From: Salegentibacter salegens
GTDB lineage: Bacteria; Bacteroidota; Bacteroidia; Flavobacteriales; Flavobacteriaceae
Length of the DNA: 64,000 nucleotides
NCBI RefSeq assembly: GCF_900142975.1
Contig: NZ_LT670848.1
Span: 3,100,001 to 3,164,000 of the forward strand
Reading direction: 5' to 3'
The notes under the pieces are model-generated. The model saw only the letters and a program-made list of their open reading frames with translations, was not told where the DNA came from and did not search any database. Positions 1 through 8,011 of this stretch are shown here, in pieces. Both the position numbers and the translations under genes were made by a program. Positions within the stretch are counted from its first letter, which is position 1; every line of letters starts with the position of its first letter.

Positions 1-588
1 ACTGGAAGAATCATTATTGATTTATTAAAAAAATCTGATAAATATCAGCCTATTGCCATGGTTAGAAAACAGGAGCAAAAAGAGCATTTTGAAAAAGAGA
101 ATGTAACTGCTGTGCTGGCCGATTTGGAAGAAGATTTGAGCAATGCTTTTAAAAATGTGGATAAAGTGATTTTTGCTGCAGGTTCTGGTGGAAAAAATGT
201 TGAAGGAGTTGATCAGGAAGGAGCAAAAAAATTCACCGACGCTGCGAAGAATGCAGCGGTTAAGAAATTTGTTATGCTTAGCTCTATGGGCGTAGACAAT
301 CCCAGTATTGGTGGAGAGCTTGAAGATTATCTTAAAGCAAAAGGGAATGCTGATGATTACCTGAAAAATAGCGGTTTAGCTTATACGATTGTTAGACCTG
401 GAGCCCTTACAGATGAAGAAGGTTCGGGTAAAATACAACTAAAGGAAAAGTTAGAAAAACAAGAAAGTATTTCGAGAGCAAATGTGGCTCACACGCTTAT
501 TGAGGTTCTTGACGATGATATAAAGCAAAATCAGGTTTTTGAAATTCTTGATGGTGAGACTCCAATTGAAAAAGCTGTGCGTTCATAG
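1..588 (+). CDS. NAD(P)-binding atypical SDR oxidoreductase, 5' end outside the window
   Basis: This is the 3' part of an atypical short-chain dehydrogenase (NAD(P)H-binding, NmrA/YhfK-like). The frame is open from base 1, upstream of the first ATG at 58, and encodes TGRIIIDLLKKSDKYQP, which looks like the helix after a GxxGxxG dinucleotide loop. The start codon therefore lies outside the window. Supporting segments are the AVLADLEED strand, VIFAAGSGG, VMLSSMGVDNP and YTIVRPGALTDEEG, which are the usual Rossmann strands and the post-catalytic TIVRPG turn of this family. The substrate cannot be read from sequence; relatives are small cytoplasmic NAD(P)H-dependent reductases or redox sensors. 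A good terminator follows at 658-702. Family assignment is firm, function is not. Confidence 0.85.
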   Translation, partial: TGRIIIDLLKKSDKYQPIAMVRKQEQKEHFEKENVTAVLADLEEDLSNAFKNVDKVIFAAGSGGKNVEGVDQEGAKKFTDAAKNAAVKKFVMLSSMGVDNPSIGGELEDYLKAKGNADDYLKNSGLAYTIVRPGALTDEEGSGKIQLKEKLEKQESISRANVAHTLIEVLDDDIKQNQVFEILDGETPIEKAVRS

Positions 589-657
589 AAAGAACAAATA
601 CTAATGGGAAGTTTGTGAAAAAATATCTCCTAATACTTAATCTATTATTTCAGTATA

Positions 658-702
658 AATACCGATTAATTTCTAAAAATTTTAATCGGTATTTTTTTAT
701 TT
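658..702 (+). terminator. Rho-independent terminator of the SDR gene
   Basis: A 12-bp perfect stem (658-669 with 682-693, core ACCGATTAA/TTAATCGGT) is followed by a T-rich run. It lies 70 bp after the SDR stop codon. Confidence 0.85.
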
Positions 703-800
703 ACTCGATAATCGAGATTTAAATACTCCAAGGCTTGCTTCGAAATTAAAATATTGTTTCCTATTTATGCCTCGTGGGCTTGCCCGAGGTAGTTTACTAA
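703..800. repeat. Dispersed intergenic repeat, copy 1
   Basis: The stretch begins with the palindrome CTCGATAATCGAG and continues with a segment containing AGGCTTGCTTC and AAAATAT. It ends in a hairpin (770-789, CCTCG...CGAGG) and GGTAGTTT. The same order of motifs recurs at 26337-26437 with substitutions, so this is a family of intergenic repeats and not unique spacer. With the terminator before it, this accounts for most of the gene-free stretch 589-908; I see nothing else there. Confidence 0.6.
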
Positions 801-908
801 CTGATTTTAGATAAGGTATAATAGGTTTGCAGAAAGAAAGCAAAATCCTGCCCCAAATTCTGGGGAAGGGATCCTTTTGATGTTCAATTCATATAAGACG
901 AAAAAAGC

Positions 909-1577
909 TTAAGAAATCTCCTCTAAAATTTCTTTAGCAAAGGTTTTTGAGATTGGAATGCTGCTGTTATTAATGGTAATTTCTTTGGAATTAAAGGCGG
1001 TAACACAATTTTTATTGATTACATAAGAACGGTGCACTTGTAAAAATGAAGAAGAATTCATCTGCTCTAAAAACTCTTTAATACTGGAACGAATTAATTT
1101 TTCAGAATCTTTCAAATAAAGTATTAGATATTGATCTTCTTTTTTTGCAAATAAAATCTGCTCTTCAAGAAGGATAATTTTTTTGTCTTTATCCTTAACA
1201 ATGATTTGCGCCTTCTTTTTTATTTTACTTACTGCTAATTCTACAGCAATATATAGATCCTTATTATTAAATGGTTTTACTAAATAGCTGGTTGGTTTTG
1301 TAGCAATTGCTTTTTTAATAGTTTCTTCATCATTAAAAGCAGTCAAATAGATGAGCGGGATGTCTAATTGATTCCCTAACCAAACCCCTGTTTTTGAGCC
1401 TTCTACTCTAATGTCTAGAATGGCAATATCTGGTTTTAATAAGGCGATTTCAGCGAGCGCGGTTTCTGCATTTGTTGCCATCCCGCAAATTGTAAAATCC
1501 AAATCCTCCAACGTTTGTTTTAGAAGCTCCTGGGTGATTATTTCGTCTTCTAAAATGTAGATTTTTATGCTATTCAT
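909..1577 (-). CDS. LytTR-family response regulator
   Basis: This 222-residue regulator has an N-terminal receiver domain (about 4-115) and a C-terminal LytTR DNA-binding domain (about 120-220). The receiver keeps the acidic pair near the start (LEDE), the phospho-acceptor Asp55 (AILDIRVEG), the switch Thr79 (YLTAFND) and Lys101 (YLVKPF). The C-terminal part has the LytTR pattern, including FLQVHRSYVINK. The gene overlaps the upstream kinase gene by 8 bp, so the two are co-transcribed and probably translationally coupled. LytTR regulators bind direct repeats about two helical turns apart; a fitting pair lies at 4978-5008. Family call is firm; the regulon is inferred. Confidence 0.93.
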   Translation of the reverse strand: MNSIKIYILEDEIITQELLKQTLEDLDFTICGMATNAETALAEIALLKPDIAILDIRVEGSKTGVWLGNQLDIPLIYLTAFNDEETIKKAIATKPTSYLVKPFNNKDLYIAVELAVSKIKKKAQIIVKDKDKKIILLEEQILFAKKEDQYLILYLKDSEKLIRSSIKEFLEQMNSSSFLQVHRSYVINKNCVTAFNSKEITINNSSIPISKTFAKEILEEIS

Positions 1578-4500
1578 TTGTTGAAAAAAGTAAAGTTAAT
1601 TTAAAATTCGTAGTGTTTTCAATCCTTAAATCGCCTTTTAATTGCTTGTTCATCATTTCTATAATTTTCATACCCATAGCTTGTTTTTGGCTCTCCTGGT
1701 TTTTAAAATTACCATTGTCAAAATATTCAAATACATACTTTTTATCCCGCTTTTCAAAATGTATATAAATTGCTGGCTTCTCGGTTTCCGCGAAAGCGTG
1801 TTTGTTTGAATTATTTATTAATTCATTTAGTAAAAGTGAAAAGGGGGTAGCTTGATTGATGCTTAAAATGGACGTGTCTATGTCTAAATGATACGTTGCA
1901 TTTATGGGAAAAAGCTTTTTGTAATAGGTTACACAATTTTCTATATTTTCTTTCACAGAAATAAAATCCTGATTATTTGAATTATACAGCAGGTTGTGAA
2001 TACCTGCGATAGACTCTATCCTGCTTTGGCTATCCTGTAATTTTACTTTTAATTCCGCGTTAGAGCTTTTTGCCATTTGCAAGCCTAATAACCCGGAAAC
2101 AATTTGAAGATTATTTTTAATCCTATGATGAATTTCCAACATCATAGTATTTTTAATCTTAGCTTCATTTAAAGCAATTTCATTTTTTGCAAATAAGTTC
2201 TGTTTTACTTTGTACTGATAAAACAGATATAGAACAGAAATGGAAACAAAAAGCAGAAGTAGTAAAATAAACCACCAGGTTTTATAAAAGACTTCTTTAG
2301 AAATTATTTTGAGAGCAATTGTTTCTCCTATTTTTTGTCTGGAGGCGCTGTACGTTTCAACCTGCAAGGTATAAGTTCCTGCTGCCAGATTTGCAAATAA
2401 AATTTCTTTACCAGAATAGGTCGTAAACCAGTCAGCGTTATTATCGCTATTTAATAAACGATACCGGTATTTAATATCCTGAGTGTTCATTTGTCCAAAT
2501 ACAGATAGTGTTGCAGAAAACCTTCTGTATTCTGAAGGCAATACAATTTCGCTGGTGTTGTTTAAAAAGCTAGGCGAAGTATTAATTTCCCAACGATCGT
2601 TTTCTGAATTAAAAAATGAGATTGAAGTAAATTGAGGTTGAACATCTATATTATTTTCAACCAATTCATCAGGCTTAAAATAGCGAAGACCTTTATAGCT
2701 TCCCATAAAGATACTGCCATCCTGCTCATCTTTATAGGTGCTGAACATATTGCCTTTAAGCTCGTAAACACCGTCTTTTTTAGTATATCTAATTATTTGT
2801 TTTGAAGATAGTTCTAAAGAAACAATTCCCGCATAGGTATTTAACCACAAAGTCCCGGTCCCGTCTGCAACCATACCTACTATTGAAGCATTTAACTCAT
2901 CTTCGTAAAAAAGCTTTAATTTTTTAGTCCTTGTATCAAACGTATAAATTTTGCCAAATTTTGTAGAAACCAGGATTCCATAATCTTCCAGGTGGTTTAT
3001 AGACAGTAAATTATCTGTTTCTACATTTTCAAATTCGTAGGTATTAAAAGTGCCATTCTCATATTCAAAAATTCCCTTAGAGGAGGTTCCATAGAGTCGT
3101 GTGCCATCTGTAGTAAATTCCTTTACCTGTATAGCATTTGTATTTGCAATTTTCGTATATCTCTTTTCGTTTATGCTGTATTTGGAAATGCCACCTCGTG
3201 GATTTGCAGTGAAAAGTGTGTCATTTATTTTAATGATTTCCTCACCACGTATTTTTACCGTTTCATCCTGAATTACCTCATAATTTGAATCCAGGGTGTA
3301 TAAATTTTCAGAATCACCAATTATAAAAGTGTTGTCTTTTTTAATAAAAATATCCCGGGAGTAATTAATTGCCAACTCGGCAGTATGTGCTAGAATTTTA
3401 ATTCGTTCTTCTGTATTTTCTTTTACGTCGATCTTGTAAAACCCCTCAGCATCCGTTGCTACGATATACTTGTTTTCCTTCAGCTTTTTAATCGTTCGTA
3501 TGCTTTTACCTTTTAAAAAAGTTTTAATTTTACTTTCAATGAAAGAATAGGGTTCTAAGGTATTTCCGTTAAGAACGACCAGGTCTTTTCCAAATTCCCT
3601 GTAAGCGGTTTCTGAAAAACTCTTTATTTCAATTTTAGTGAGTAACTCCTTTTGAAAATCTTTAAACCGATACAACTCAATTGCCGTATAATCACTAAAA
3701 ATCTCAGTTGAAAAAGCATGTTTGAAATCTGGTGTAAACTCCAGTGCTTTATTTTTGCTAAGGAGGTTACTGCTATTGGGTATTTCTATGAATTTTTTAA
3801 GTGTTTTATTGAATTTAAAGACATTCTCATAGTTATCCAGATAGGCATAAAAAGCATTATTGACTTTAAATGAGGTATGGATAGTCTTAGGAAAGAAATG
3901 AGTTCCATCAATAGCTTCAAAATCAGTTTCGACTATTTTTTTTATGAATTTTCCTTCTTTATTCAAAAAATACCCCTCGTTTTGAAATAGTAACTTTATC
4001 AGGGTATAGTTATCTGTTGTGATTGGATCAGCCAGAATCGGTTGAGCAACTGGTTTGTCAAAGGGTATAGAATCAATAAATCTTAAACTTAATTTATCAA
4101 GTGTAGCACTATAAAATTTATCGTTAGACGTAAGAACGATACGGTTAAAATCCCCGGCTGGGTATGCTTTAGAAATTAAATAGTTTTCGTTTAAGTTATT
4201 ATAATCTTCGACAGCACTAATTTCCAGGGTTTCTGTGTTGATATAAAATAGTTCTTCCCGTGCGGCCTGGTAATATAATTTCAGGTACAGGCCGTGGGGC
4301 TTATGTTTAAAGAAATGGCCTCCTTTTATTTTTTTATCATAGGTGTTCGGTAATTTTAGGGTAAAGAAATTAGCCCCATCAAAACGTTGGATAATAATTT
4401 CCTGCTCTCCTAAAATATATTCGTTTGAAAGTTTGTTCTCACCCAAAATCCACAACCAGCCGTTTCTATCGTACATGGAATGGTAAGGACTGGAGATCAA

Positions 4501-4611
4501 ATAACCATCTCTAAATGAAAAGGTATTTTTACTAATTAATAGAGAACTTTCTTCCTGACACCAAAGTGCACCTGAAAAAAGTAAAAAGAATAAAAAAACT
4601 AATTTTTTCAA
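1570..4611 (-). CDS. Reg_prop/Y_Y_Y sensor histidine kinase (HisKA_2 type)
   Basis: A 1013-residue membrane sensor kinase. It has an N-terminal signal sequence (about 1-19), a long beta-propeller-like periplasmic sensor of Reg_prop type, a Y_Y_Y domain ending around residue 770, and one transmembrane segment (about 778-800). A cytoplasmic HisKA_2 domain with IHHRIKNNLQ (phospho-acceptor His828 or His829) and a HATPase domain (N box LNELINNSNKHAF) follow. Unlike the HTCS at 58.8-62.9 kb it has no receiver or AraC domain and signals instead to the LytTR regulator encoded just downstream. The ligand is unknown; unlike SusC/D-linked sensors it has no polysaccharide genes beside it. A TAnnTTTG promoter lies 28 bp upstream. 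Confidence 0.92.
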   Translation of the reverse strand: MKKLVFLFFLLFSGALWCQEESSLLISKNTFSFRDGYLISSPYHSMYDRNGWLWILGENKLSNEYILGEQEIIIQRFDGANFFTLKLPNTYDKKIKGGHFFKHKPHGLYLKLYYQAAREELFYINTETLEISAVEDYNNLNENYLISKAYPAGDFNRIVLTSNDKFYSATLDKLSLRFIDSIPFDKPVAQPILADPITTDNYTLIKLLFQNEGYFLNKEGKFIKKIVETDFEAIDGTHFFPKTIHTSFKVNNAFYAYLDNYENVFKFNKTLKKFIEIPNSSNLLSKNKALEFTPDFKHAFSTEIFSDYTAIELYRFKDFQKELLTKIEIKSFSETAYREFGKDLVVLNGNTLEPYSFIESKIKTFLKGKSIRTIKKLKENKYIVATDAEGFYKIDVKENTEERIKILAHTAELAINYSRDIFIKKDNTFIIGDSENLYTLDSNYEVIQDETVKIRGEEIIKINDTLFTANPRGGISKYSINEKRYTKIANTNAIQVKEFTTDGTRLYGTSSKGIFEYENGTFNTYEFENVETDNLLSINHLEDYGILVSTKFGKIYTFDTRTKKLKLFYEDELNASIVGMVADGTGTLWLNTYAGIVSLELSSKQIIRYTKKDGVYELKGNMFSTYKDEQDGSIFMGSYKGLRYFKPDELVENNIDVQPQFTSISFFNSENDRWEINTSPSFLNNTSEIVLPSEYRRFSATLSVFGQMNTQDIKYRYRLLNSDNNADWFTTYSGKEILFANLAAGTYTLQVETYSASRQKIGETIALKIISKEVFYKTWWFILLLLLFVSISVLYLFYQYKVKQNLFAKNEIALNEAKIKNTMMLEIHHRIKNNLQIVSGLLGLQMAKSSNAELKVKLQDSQSRIESIAGIHNLLYNSNNQDFISVKENIENCVTYYKKLFPINATYHLDIDTSILSINQATPFSLLLNELINNSNKHAFAETEKPAIYIHFEKRDKKYVFEYFDNGNFKNQESQKQAMGMKIIEMMNKQLKGDLRIENTTNFKLTLLFSTNE

Positions 4612-4638
4612 ATTTTGGTTTAGAACATATTAGATGAT

Positions 4639-4646
4639 CAAATGTA
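4639..4646 (-). promoter_or_regulatory. Predicted -7 element of the kinase/regulator operon
   Basis: On the minus strand this reads TACATTTG, an exact match to the Bacteroidota -7 consensus TAnnTTTG, 28 bp before the kinase start codon. No good TTTG -33 element is seen, so the call is moderate. Confidence 0.45.
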
Positions 4647-4977
4647 AAAAAGCAGTATAGTTTTTCACGTAAAATAAATAATTATTTAAAAATATATATA
4701 AGTCAATTTAAAAAGCCGTCTTTTTTCAAAGCATTTATAATAAGTAGTGCCCGTTCACTTAAACTGAATAATGTTTTATTATATGGGGAGATCCCTAATT
4801 AAAAAATACATAGTTGCACCTATAAAATACTGGACATAATTCTTCTTATTCTAATCGAAAATACCCAGGGATTTAATAGGATAGAACACCTGGTTATTAA
4901 TTCTGTTGAAATTAGTTTCTTGCATGTTTTATGTCTAAAAAAGGTAAGAAACCCCTTCTTTTTCATTAAAAATATCC

Positions 4978-5008
4978 GTTCACGACAAAAAAGCGGCAGT
5001 TCACGACA
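4978..5008 (+). promoter_or_regulatory. Putative LytTR binding site: two direct repeats 21 bp apart
   Basis: GTTCACGACA occurs at 4978-4987 and again at 4999-5008, a 21-bp period. The cores CCGTTCAC and GCAGTTCAC resemble the GTT-containing half-sites of LytTR regulators, which bind imperfect direct repeats about two turns apart. A third single CCGTTCACTT lies at 4751-4760. A possible -33 TTTG (5032-5035) and weak -7 TACGAATTG (5053-5061) follow on the plus strand, so the site would activate rightward transcription into the small-ORF unit. The LytTR regulator encoded next door is the obvious candidate protein. The rest of the gene-free stretch 4612-5238 is AT-rich and shows nothing else I can name. 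Confidence 0.55.
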
Positions 5009-5123
5009 TTTTCTTTTAACCCACCTTCTTCTTTGCTATTTTTAACGGTAAATACGAATTGATAAGAGAAGTATCACGCTAAAAATTAAATTTAAAAAGC
5101 TAAAGTATAAGAGTAAGACAAAG

Positions 5124-5233
5124 CGTAGATGTAAAAGAAACAACTCTACGAGGAGCAGGCATAAAAAATTAAAATAGAGTATAGTCGATTAAACTATACA
5201 ACAGTTAGATGTTGGGAATAGGACTGTACATCT
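5124..5233 (+). other. Leader with three successive potential hairpins
   Basis: Three short perfect stems follow one another: CGTAGA/TCTACG (5124-5129 with 5145-5150), GTATAGT/ACTATAC (5179-5185 with 5193-5199) and AGATGT/ACATCT (5207-5212 with 5228-5233). The last ends just before the small ORF at 5239. This suggests a structured 5' untranslated region or part of a small RNA. Stems of 6-7 bp in AT-rich DNA are weak evidence on their own. Confidence 0.3.
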
Positions 5234-5238
5234 GATGA

Positions 5239-5427
5239 ATGTGTAGAGAAGATATTGACAGACTAAGAACGAATATTGATAGAATGAATCAAATTAACCA
5301 ACTACCAAATTCTCTCTCATGGAGGGAGAGGGCTCTTTTAGAGGAGCAAGTAAATTTAATTAATTACAATAACCACGAAAAATCGCTAAAAACTGAGTTA
5401 GTAGTAGAGTTAATAAAAGAGAGGTAG
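5239..5427 (+). CDS. Small hypothetical protein (62 aa) in a putative LytTR-controlled unit
   Basis: I do not recognise this product. It begins MCREDIDRLRTNID and is rich in Arg, Glu, Asn and Leu, with no signal peptide and helix-like heptad spacing of Leu and Ile, so a small soluble helical protein is plausible. It sits about 230 bp downstream of the putative LytTR site. Before the IS256 insertion at 5510 its transcript would have run to the terminator now at 6917-6952, so the ancestral unit was roughly 550 nucleotides. No ribosome binding site is visible, which is normal in this phylum. It may instead be a chance ORF inside a regulatory RNA. Confidence 0.35.
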   Translation: MCREDIDRLRTNIDRMNQINQLPNSLSWRERALLEEQVNLINYNNHEKSLKTELVVELIKER

Positions 5428-5571
5428 AGCCTTCTTGAAGAAATAGTTTGGGGATTAATTCGATAATGGATAATGATTAATTTATTTTTATTTGGGGATA
5501 GAAATACTTGAGGGTGTAATCTCAAGTCTGTCTAGACTTTGAAAATTAAATTAAAATTTTTAGACTAGATT

Positions 5572-6810
5572 ATGACACAAGAAGAGATTAAGGAATTAAA
5601 GGAAAAAGCATTAAAACAATTTTTATCAGGAGAATCCCTAACCGGCAAAAACGGCGCTTTTGCTCCAATGCTTAGGGAGTTTATGGAAGAGGCCCTGGAA
5701 GCAGAAATGTCTTCGCACCTTTCCGATGAAGAAAAAGGCTCAAAAGCAGGTAATAAGCGTAATGGCAAAGGCAAAAAGACCCTAAAGAGCAGCCAAGGGG
5801 ACGTCACCATTAACACGCCCCAGGATCGTAACAGTACCTTTGAGCCGGAGATCGTAGCGAAACGCCAGCGTATCCTGGCCGATAATTTAGAAAAGCAGAT
5901 TATAGGCATGTACGGGATGGGCAATAGCCTGCGGGATATCTCAGCTCATATAGAGGAAATGTATGATTCCAAGATATCCACACACGTTCTAAGTGATATT
6001 ACGGACCGGGTGATTCCCAAGGTTAAGGAATGGCAGGATCGCCCCTTGGAGCCGGTATATTGCATCCTATGGCTCGACGCGATGCACTTCAAGGTACGCG
6101 AAGAAGGCAAAGTAAAGCACAAGGCCTTGTATAATATTTTAGGAATAAATAAAGCTGGAAGAAAGGAAGTGCTGGGTATGTATATCTCGGAAAGTGAAGG
6201 GGCCAATTTTTGGCTTCAGGTGCTGACCCAATTAAACAACCGTGGCTTAAAAGATATTCTGATTGCCTGTACGGATAATCTTACGGGCTTTAGTGAAGCC
6301 ATTCATTCTGTTTATCCCAAGACTGATATTCAGCTATGTATTGTCCACCAGATCCGCAATAGTATGAAGTATGTGGCCAGTAAGGATCAAAAAGATTTTA
6401 TGAAAGACCTTAAACTGGTGTACAAGGCTGACACCAAAGACCAGGCTGAATCGGCTTTACTGGATCTGGAAGAAAAATGGGGCAAAAGATATCCCATAGT
6501 GATCCGTTCCTGGAATGATAACTGGGACCGATTGAGTGCTTATTTTGAATATACCGCACCCATTAGAAAACTCATATACACCACAAATGCCGTAGAGGCT
6601 TTTCACCGGCAGGTAAGAAAAGTAACCAAGACCAAAGGCGCTTTTACCAATGATATGGCACTATTGAAGCTGGTTTACCTAGCTACCAGAAGAATTGAAA
6701 AGAAATGGAACGCCCCACTGCAGAACTGGGGTTTGGTAGTTCAACAATTAGCTATTAAATTTGAAGGTCGGCTAGAGTTGGACTTAGCCACCAATGAAAC
6801 GAAAAACTAA
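5572..6810 (+). CDS. IS256 family (Mutator-type) transposase, copy A
   Basis: A 412-residue DDE transposase of the Transposase_mut family, normal length. The catalytic triad is visible as Asp169 (ILWLDAMHFKV), Asp235 (IACTDNLTGF) and Glu342 (TTNAVEAFHRQVRK); the C/D-2-H signature is at 256-259 (CIVH). A basic N-terminal region (about 60-75) fits terminal-repeat binding. The reading frame is intact, so the copy is probably active. It is identical at protein level to the transposase of copy B. Large open frames on its opposite strand are shadows. Confidence 0.97.
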   Translation: MTQEEIKELKEKALKQFLSGESLTGKNGAFAPMLREFMEEALEAEMSSHLSDEEKGSKAGNKRNGKGKKTLKSSQGDVTINTPQDRNSTFEPEIVAKRQRILADNLEKQIIGMYGMGNSLRDISAHIEEMYDSKISTHVLSDITDRVIPKVKEWQDRPLEPVYCILWLDAMHFKVREEGKVKHKALYNILGINKAGRKEVLGMYISESEGANFWLQVLTQLNNRGLKDILIACTDNLTGFSEAIHSVYPKTDIQLCIVHQIRNSMKYVASKDQKDFMKDLKLVYKADTKDQAESALLDLEEKWGKRYPIVIRSWNDNWDRLSAYFEYTAPIRKLIYTTNAVEAFHRQVRKVTKTKGAFTNDMALLKLVYLATRRIEKKWNAPLQNWGLVVQQLAIKFEGRLELDLATNETKN

Positions 6811-6814
6811 AATT

Positions 6815-6846
6815 TTCTTCTCCCGGGGGTACCCCCGGGAGAAGAA
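6815..6846. terminator. 32-bp perfect palindrome at the IS right end (copy A)
   Basis: The palindrome is perfect over 16 bp per arm and centred on GGGGGT/ACCCCC between 6830 and 6831. It starts 4 bp after the transposase stop codon. A GC-rich hairpin here would end transposase transcription and limit read-through across the IS boundary. It lacks a classic T-run, so its exact role is inferred. Confidence 0.6.
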
Positions 6847-6916
6847 GCAGACAGAGTTGAGCTAACACTCCCAAATACTTAGGTCTTATCCAGAAAAATA
6901 TTATCGGATTAATTTT

Positions 6917-6952
6917 AAAACCTTTCAGTTCGCTGAAAGGTTTTTATTTTTT
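6917..6952 (+). terminator. Rho-independent terminator with TTCG tetraloop
   Basis: A 12-bp perfect stem (6917-6928 with 6933-6944, core CCTTTCAG/CTGAAAGG) closes on a TTCG loop and is followed by a T-rich run. Before IS copy A inserted, it would have ended the small-ORF unit about 110 bp after its stop codon. Confidence 0.85.
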
Positions 6953-7232
6953 ATATGCTCCGTAAATTTAATTTCATAAGCAGATTATGGATCAAAACAC
7001 AATTGTTTTGAACTTCGCGATTTTGATCAACTTCTCAACCTGATCCTATTTTCCAAAGGAAAGTTTTAAGCCTTCTATCTTCTGAACTCCATTCCTTTTT
7101 TAGTAAAAAAGAATTGTGTTGTTTCACTTTAAAGGAAATAAGCACGATTTTCTTTCATCCCAATTATCGTTTAATCTTAATAGAGCTTCAGCTAAGTGTA
7201 AAATTTAGGTTTTATAAGCGTTTGACGTCACT
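6953..7232. other. Intergenic spacer between terminator and NIPSNAP remnant
   Basis: Together with the terminator this is the gene-free stretch after IS copy A (6873-7232). It contains an inverted repeat TCAAAACA-CAAT-TGTTTTGA (6992-7011), with a second GATCAAAA/TTTTGATC pairing around it. No ORF or promoter could be supported. Confidence 0.4.
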
Positions 7233-7949
7233 CTATATTTGAGAATAGGAGAGGGATTTTAAAAATACCCTGGTGATGTCTGATACTGTGTTTTCATATT
7301 CTTTGAGGATAGAAATGCGCTGCCAGTCGGGGTTATTCCCGAACTTTGACCAGGCCTCCTGATGTTTTTCTTTATCCTCAAAAGCCAGCATATAGGTTAA
7401 GGAAGGCATCTGGCCTCCAGAGATATTTTTTCCGAAGAAAACCATTTCCAGCCCTACATTGTCAAAAATTTCAAATTCATCTTCATTAAACATTTTTATT
7501 TTTCGGCGCAATGCATCTTCATTATAACTTTCATAAATCCTCAATTCAAACTGATCCAAATCGTCACCCGGTTTTACGAGATTTGCAAAACCCCAGGAAG
7601 ATCTTATAAACCGACTTTCATATCGCTCAAATGGAATTTTATCGGGTGGAGTGTTTTGGTAAGTTTCCGAGCCTGATTGAAACTGAGTGTCGTCTTCAAG
7701 GTCATCTGTTACGTCCTGATATTCCTGCATGTTTTTATAAGGAATTAATAGATAAATCTTTTTAGGTAAGGTTTCCCCAGTTTCTTCAAAGGCTCCCACA
7801 TTTTCTATACCCTGGCGGTTTAATGCCGGGATAAGTGCATCTTTAAAATAATCGTGAAGAATGTCTTCTGATTGCCCGAATTGCATATTATAAACCCTTA
7901 ATTCATAAATTTCGGACTGGGAATACGAGGAAGTAAAAAAGAAAAAGCT
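7233..7949 (-). pseudogene. NIPSNAP-family protein, main part, cut in its signal peptide by IS256
   Basis: The frame encodes a NIPSNAP-family protein, with two ferredoxin-like repeats visible as EIYELRVYN near the start and FELRIYES in the middle. An internal ATG at 7886 gives 217 residues. The frame stays open upstream to the IS junction at 7949 and encodes SFFFFTSSYSQSEIYELRVY, the end of a secretion signal plus the first strand. The missing nine codons (MTLRLLLIA) lie beyond IS copy B at 9313-9347 and join in frame through one copy of the 8-bp target duplication, giving an ancestral protein of 247 residues. The present ORF lacks an export signal. NIPSNAP function is poorly defined. Confidence 0.88.
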
Positions 7950-7975
7950 GGGAGTGTTAGCTCAACTCTGTCTGC

Positions 7976-8007
7976 TTCTTCTCCCGGGGGTACCCCCGGG
8001 AGAAGAA
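7976..8007. terminator. 32-bp perfect palindrome in IS copy B
   Basis: Exact mirror of the palindrome in copy A, just past the transposase stop codon. It lies between the transposase gene and the broken NIPSNAP gene. Confidence 0.6.
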
Positions 8008-8011
8008 AATT

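Larger units (their letters stand above)
5510..6872 (+). mobile_element. IS256-family insertion sequence, copy A (1363 bp)
   Basis: The ends are imperfect inverted repeats: GAGGGTGTAATCTCAAG on the left, and GGGAGTGTTAGCTCAAC on the reverse strand of the right end. An 8-bp target duplication AAATACTT flanks the element (5502-5509 and 6873-6880), typical for IS256. It carries one transposase gene and a 32-bp palindrome near the right end. It inserted between the small ORF at 5239-5427 and a terminator at 6917. Copy B (7950-9312) has the same length and an identical transposase in the opposite orientation, so both insertions look recent. Confidence 0.95.

Noticed and set aside
5565..5924. Open frames opposite the transposases (119 and 86 codons, present in both IS copies)
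   Set aside because: They lie entirely on the reverse strand of intact transposase genes and have no recognisable domains; they are shadows.
7233..7886. Treating the 217-codon NIPSNAP ORF as a complete gene
   Set aside because: The frame continues upstream into signal-peptide codons and resumes across the IS, so the ATG at 7886 is internal to the original gene.
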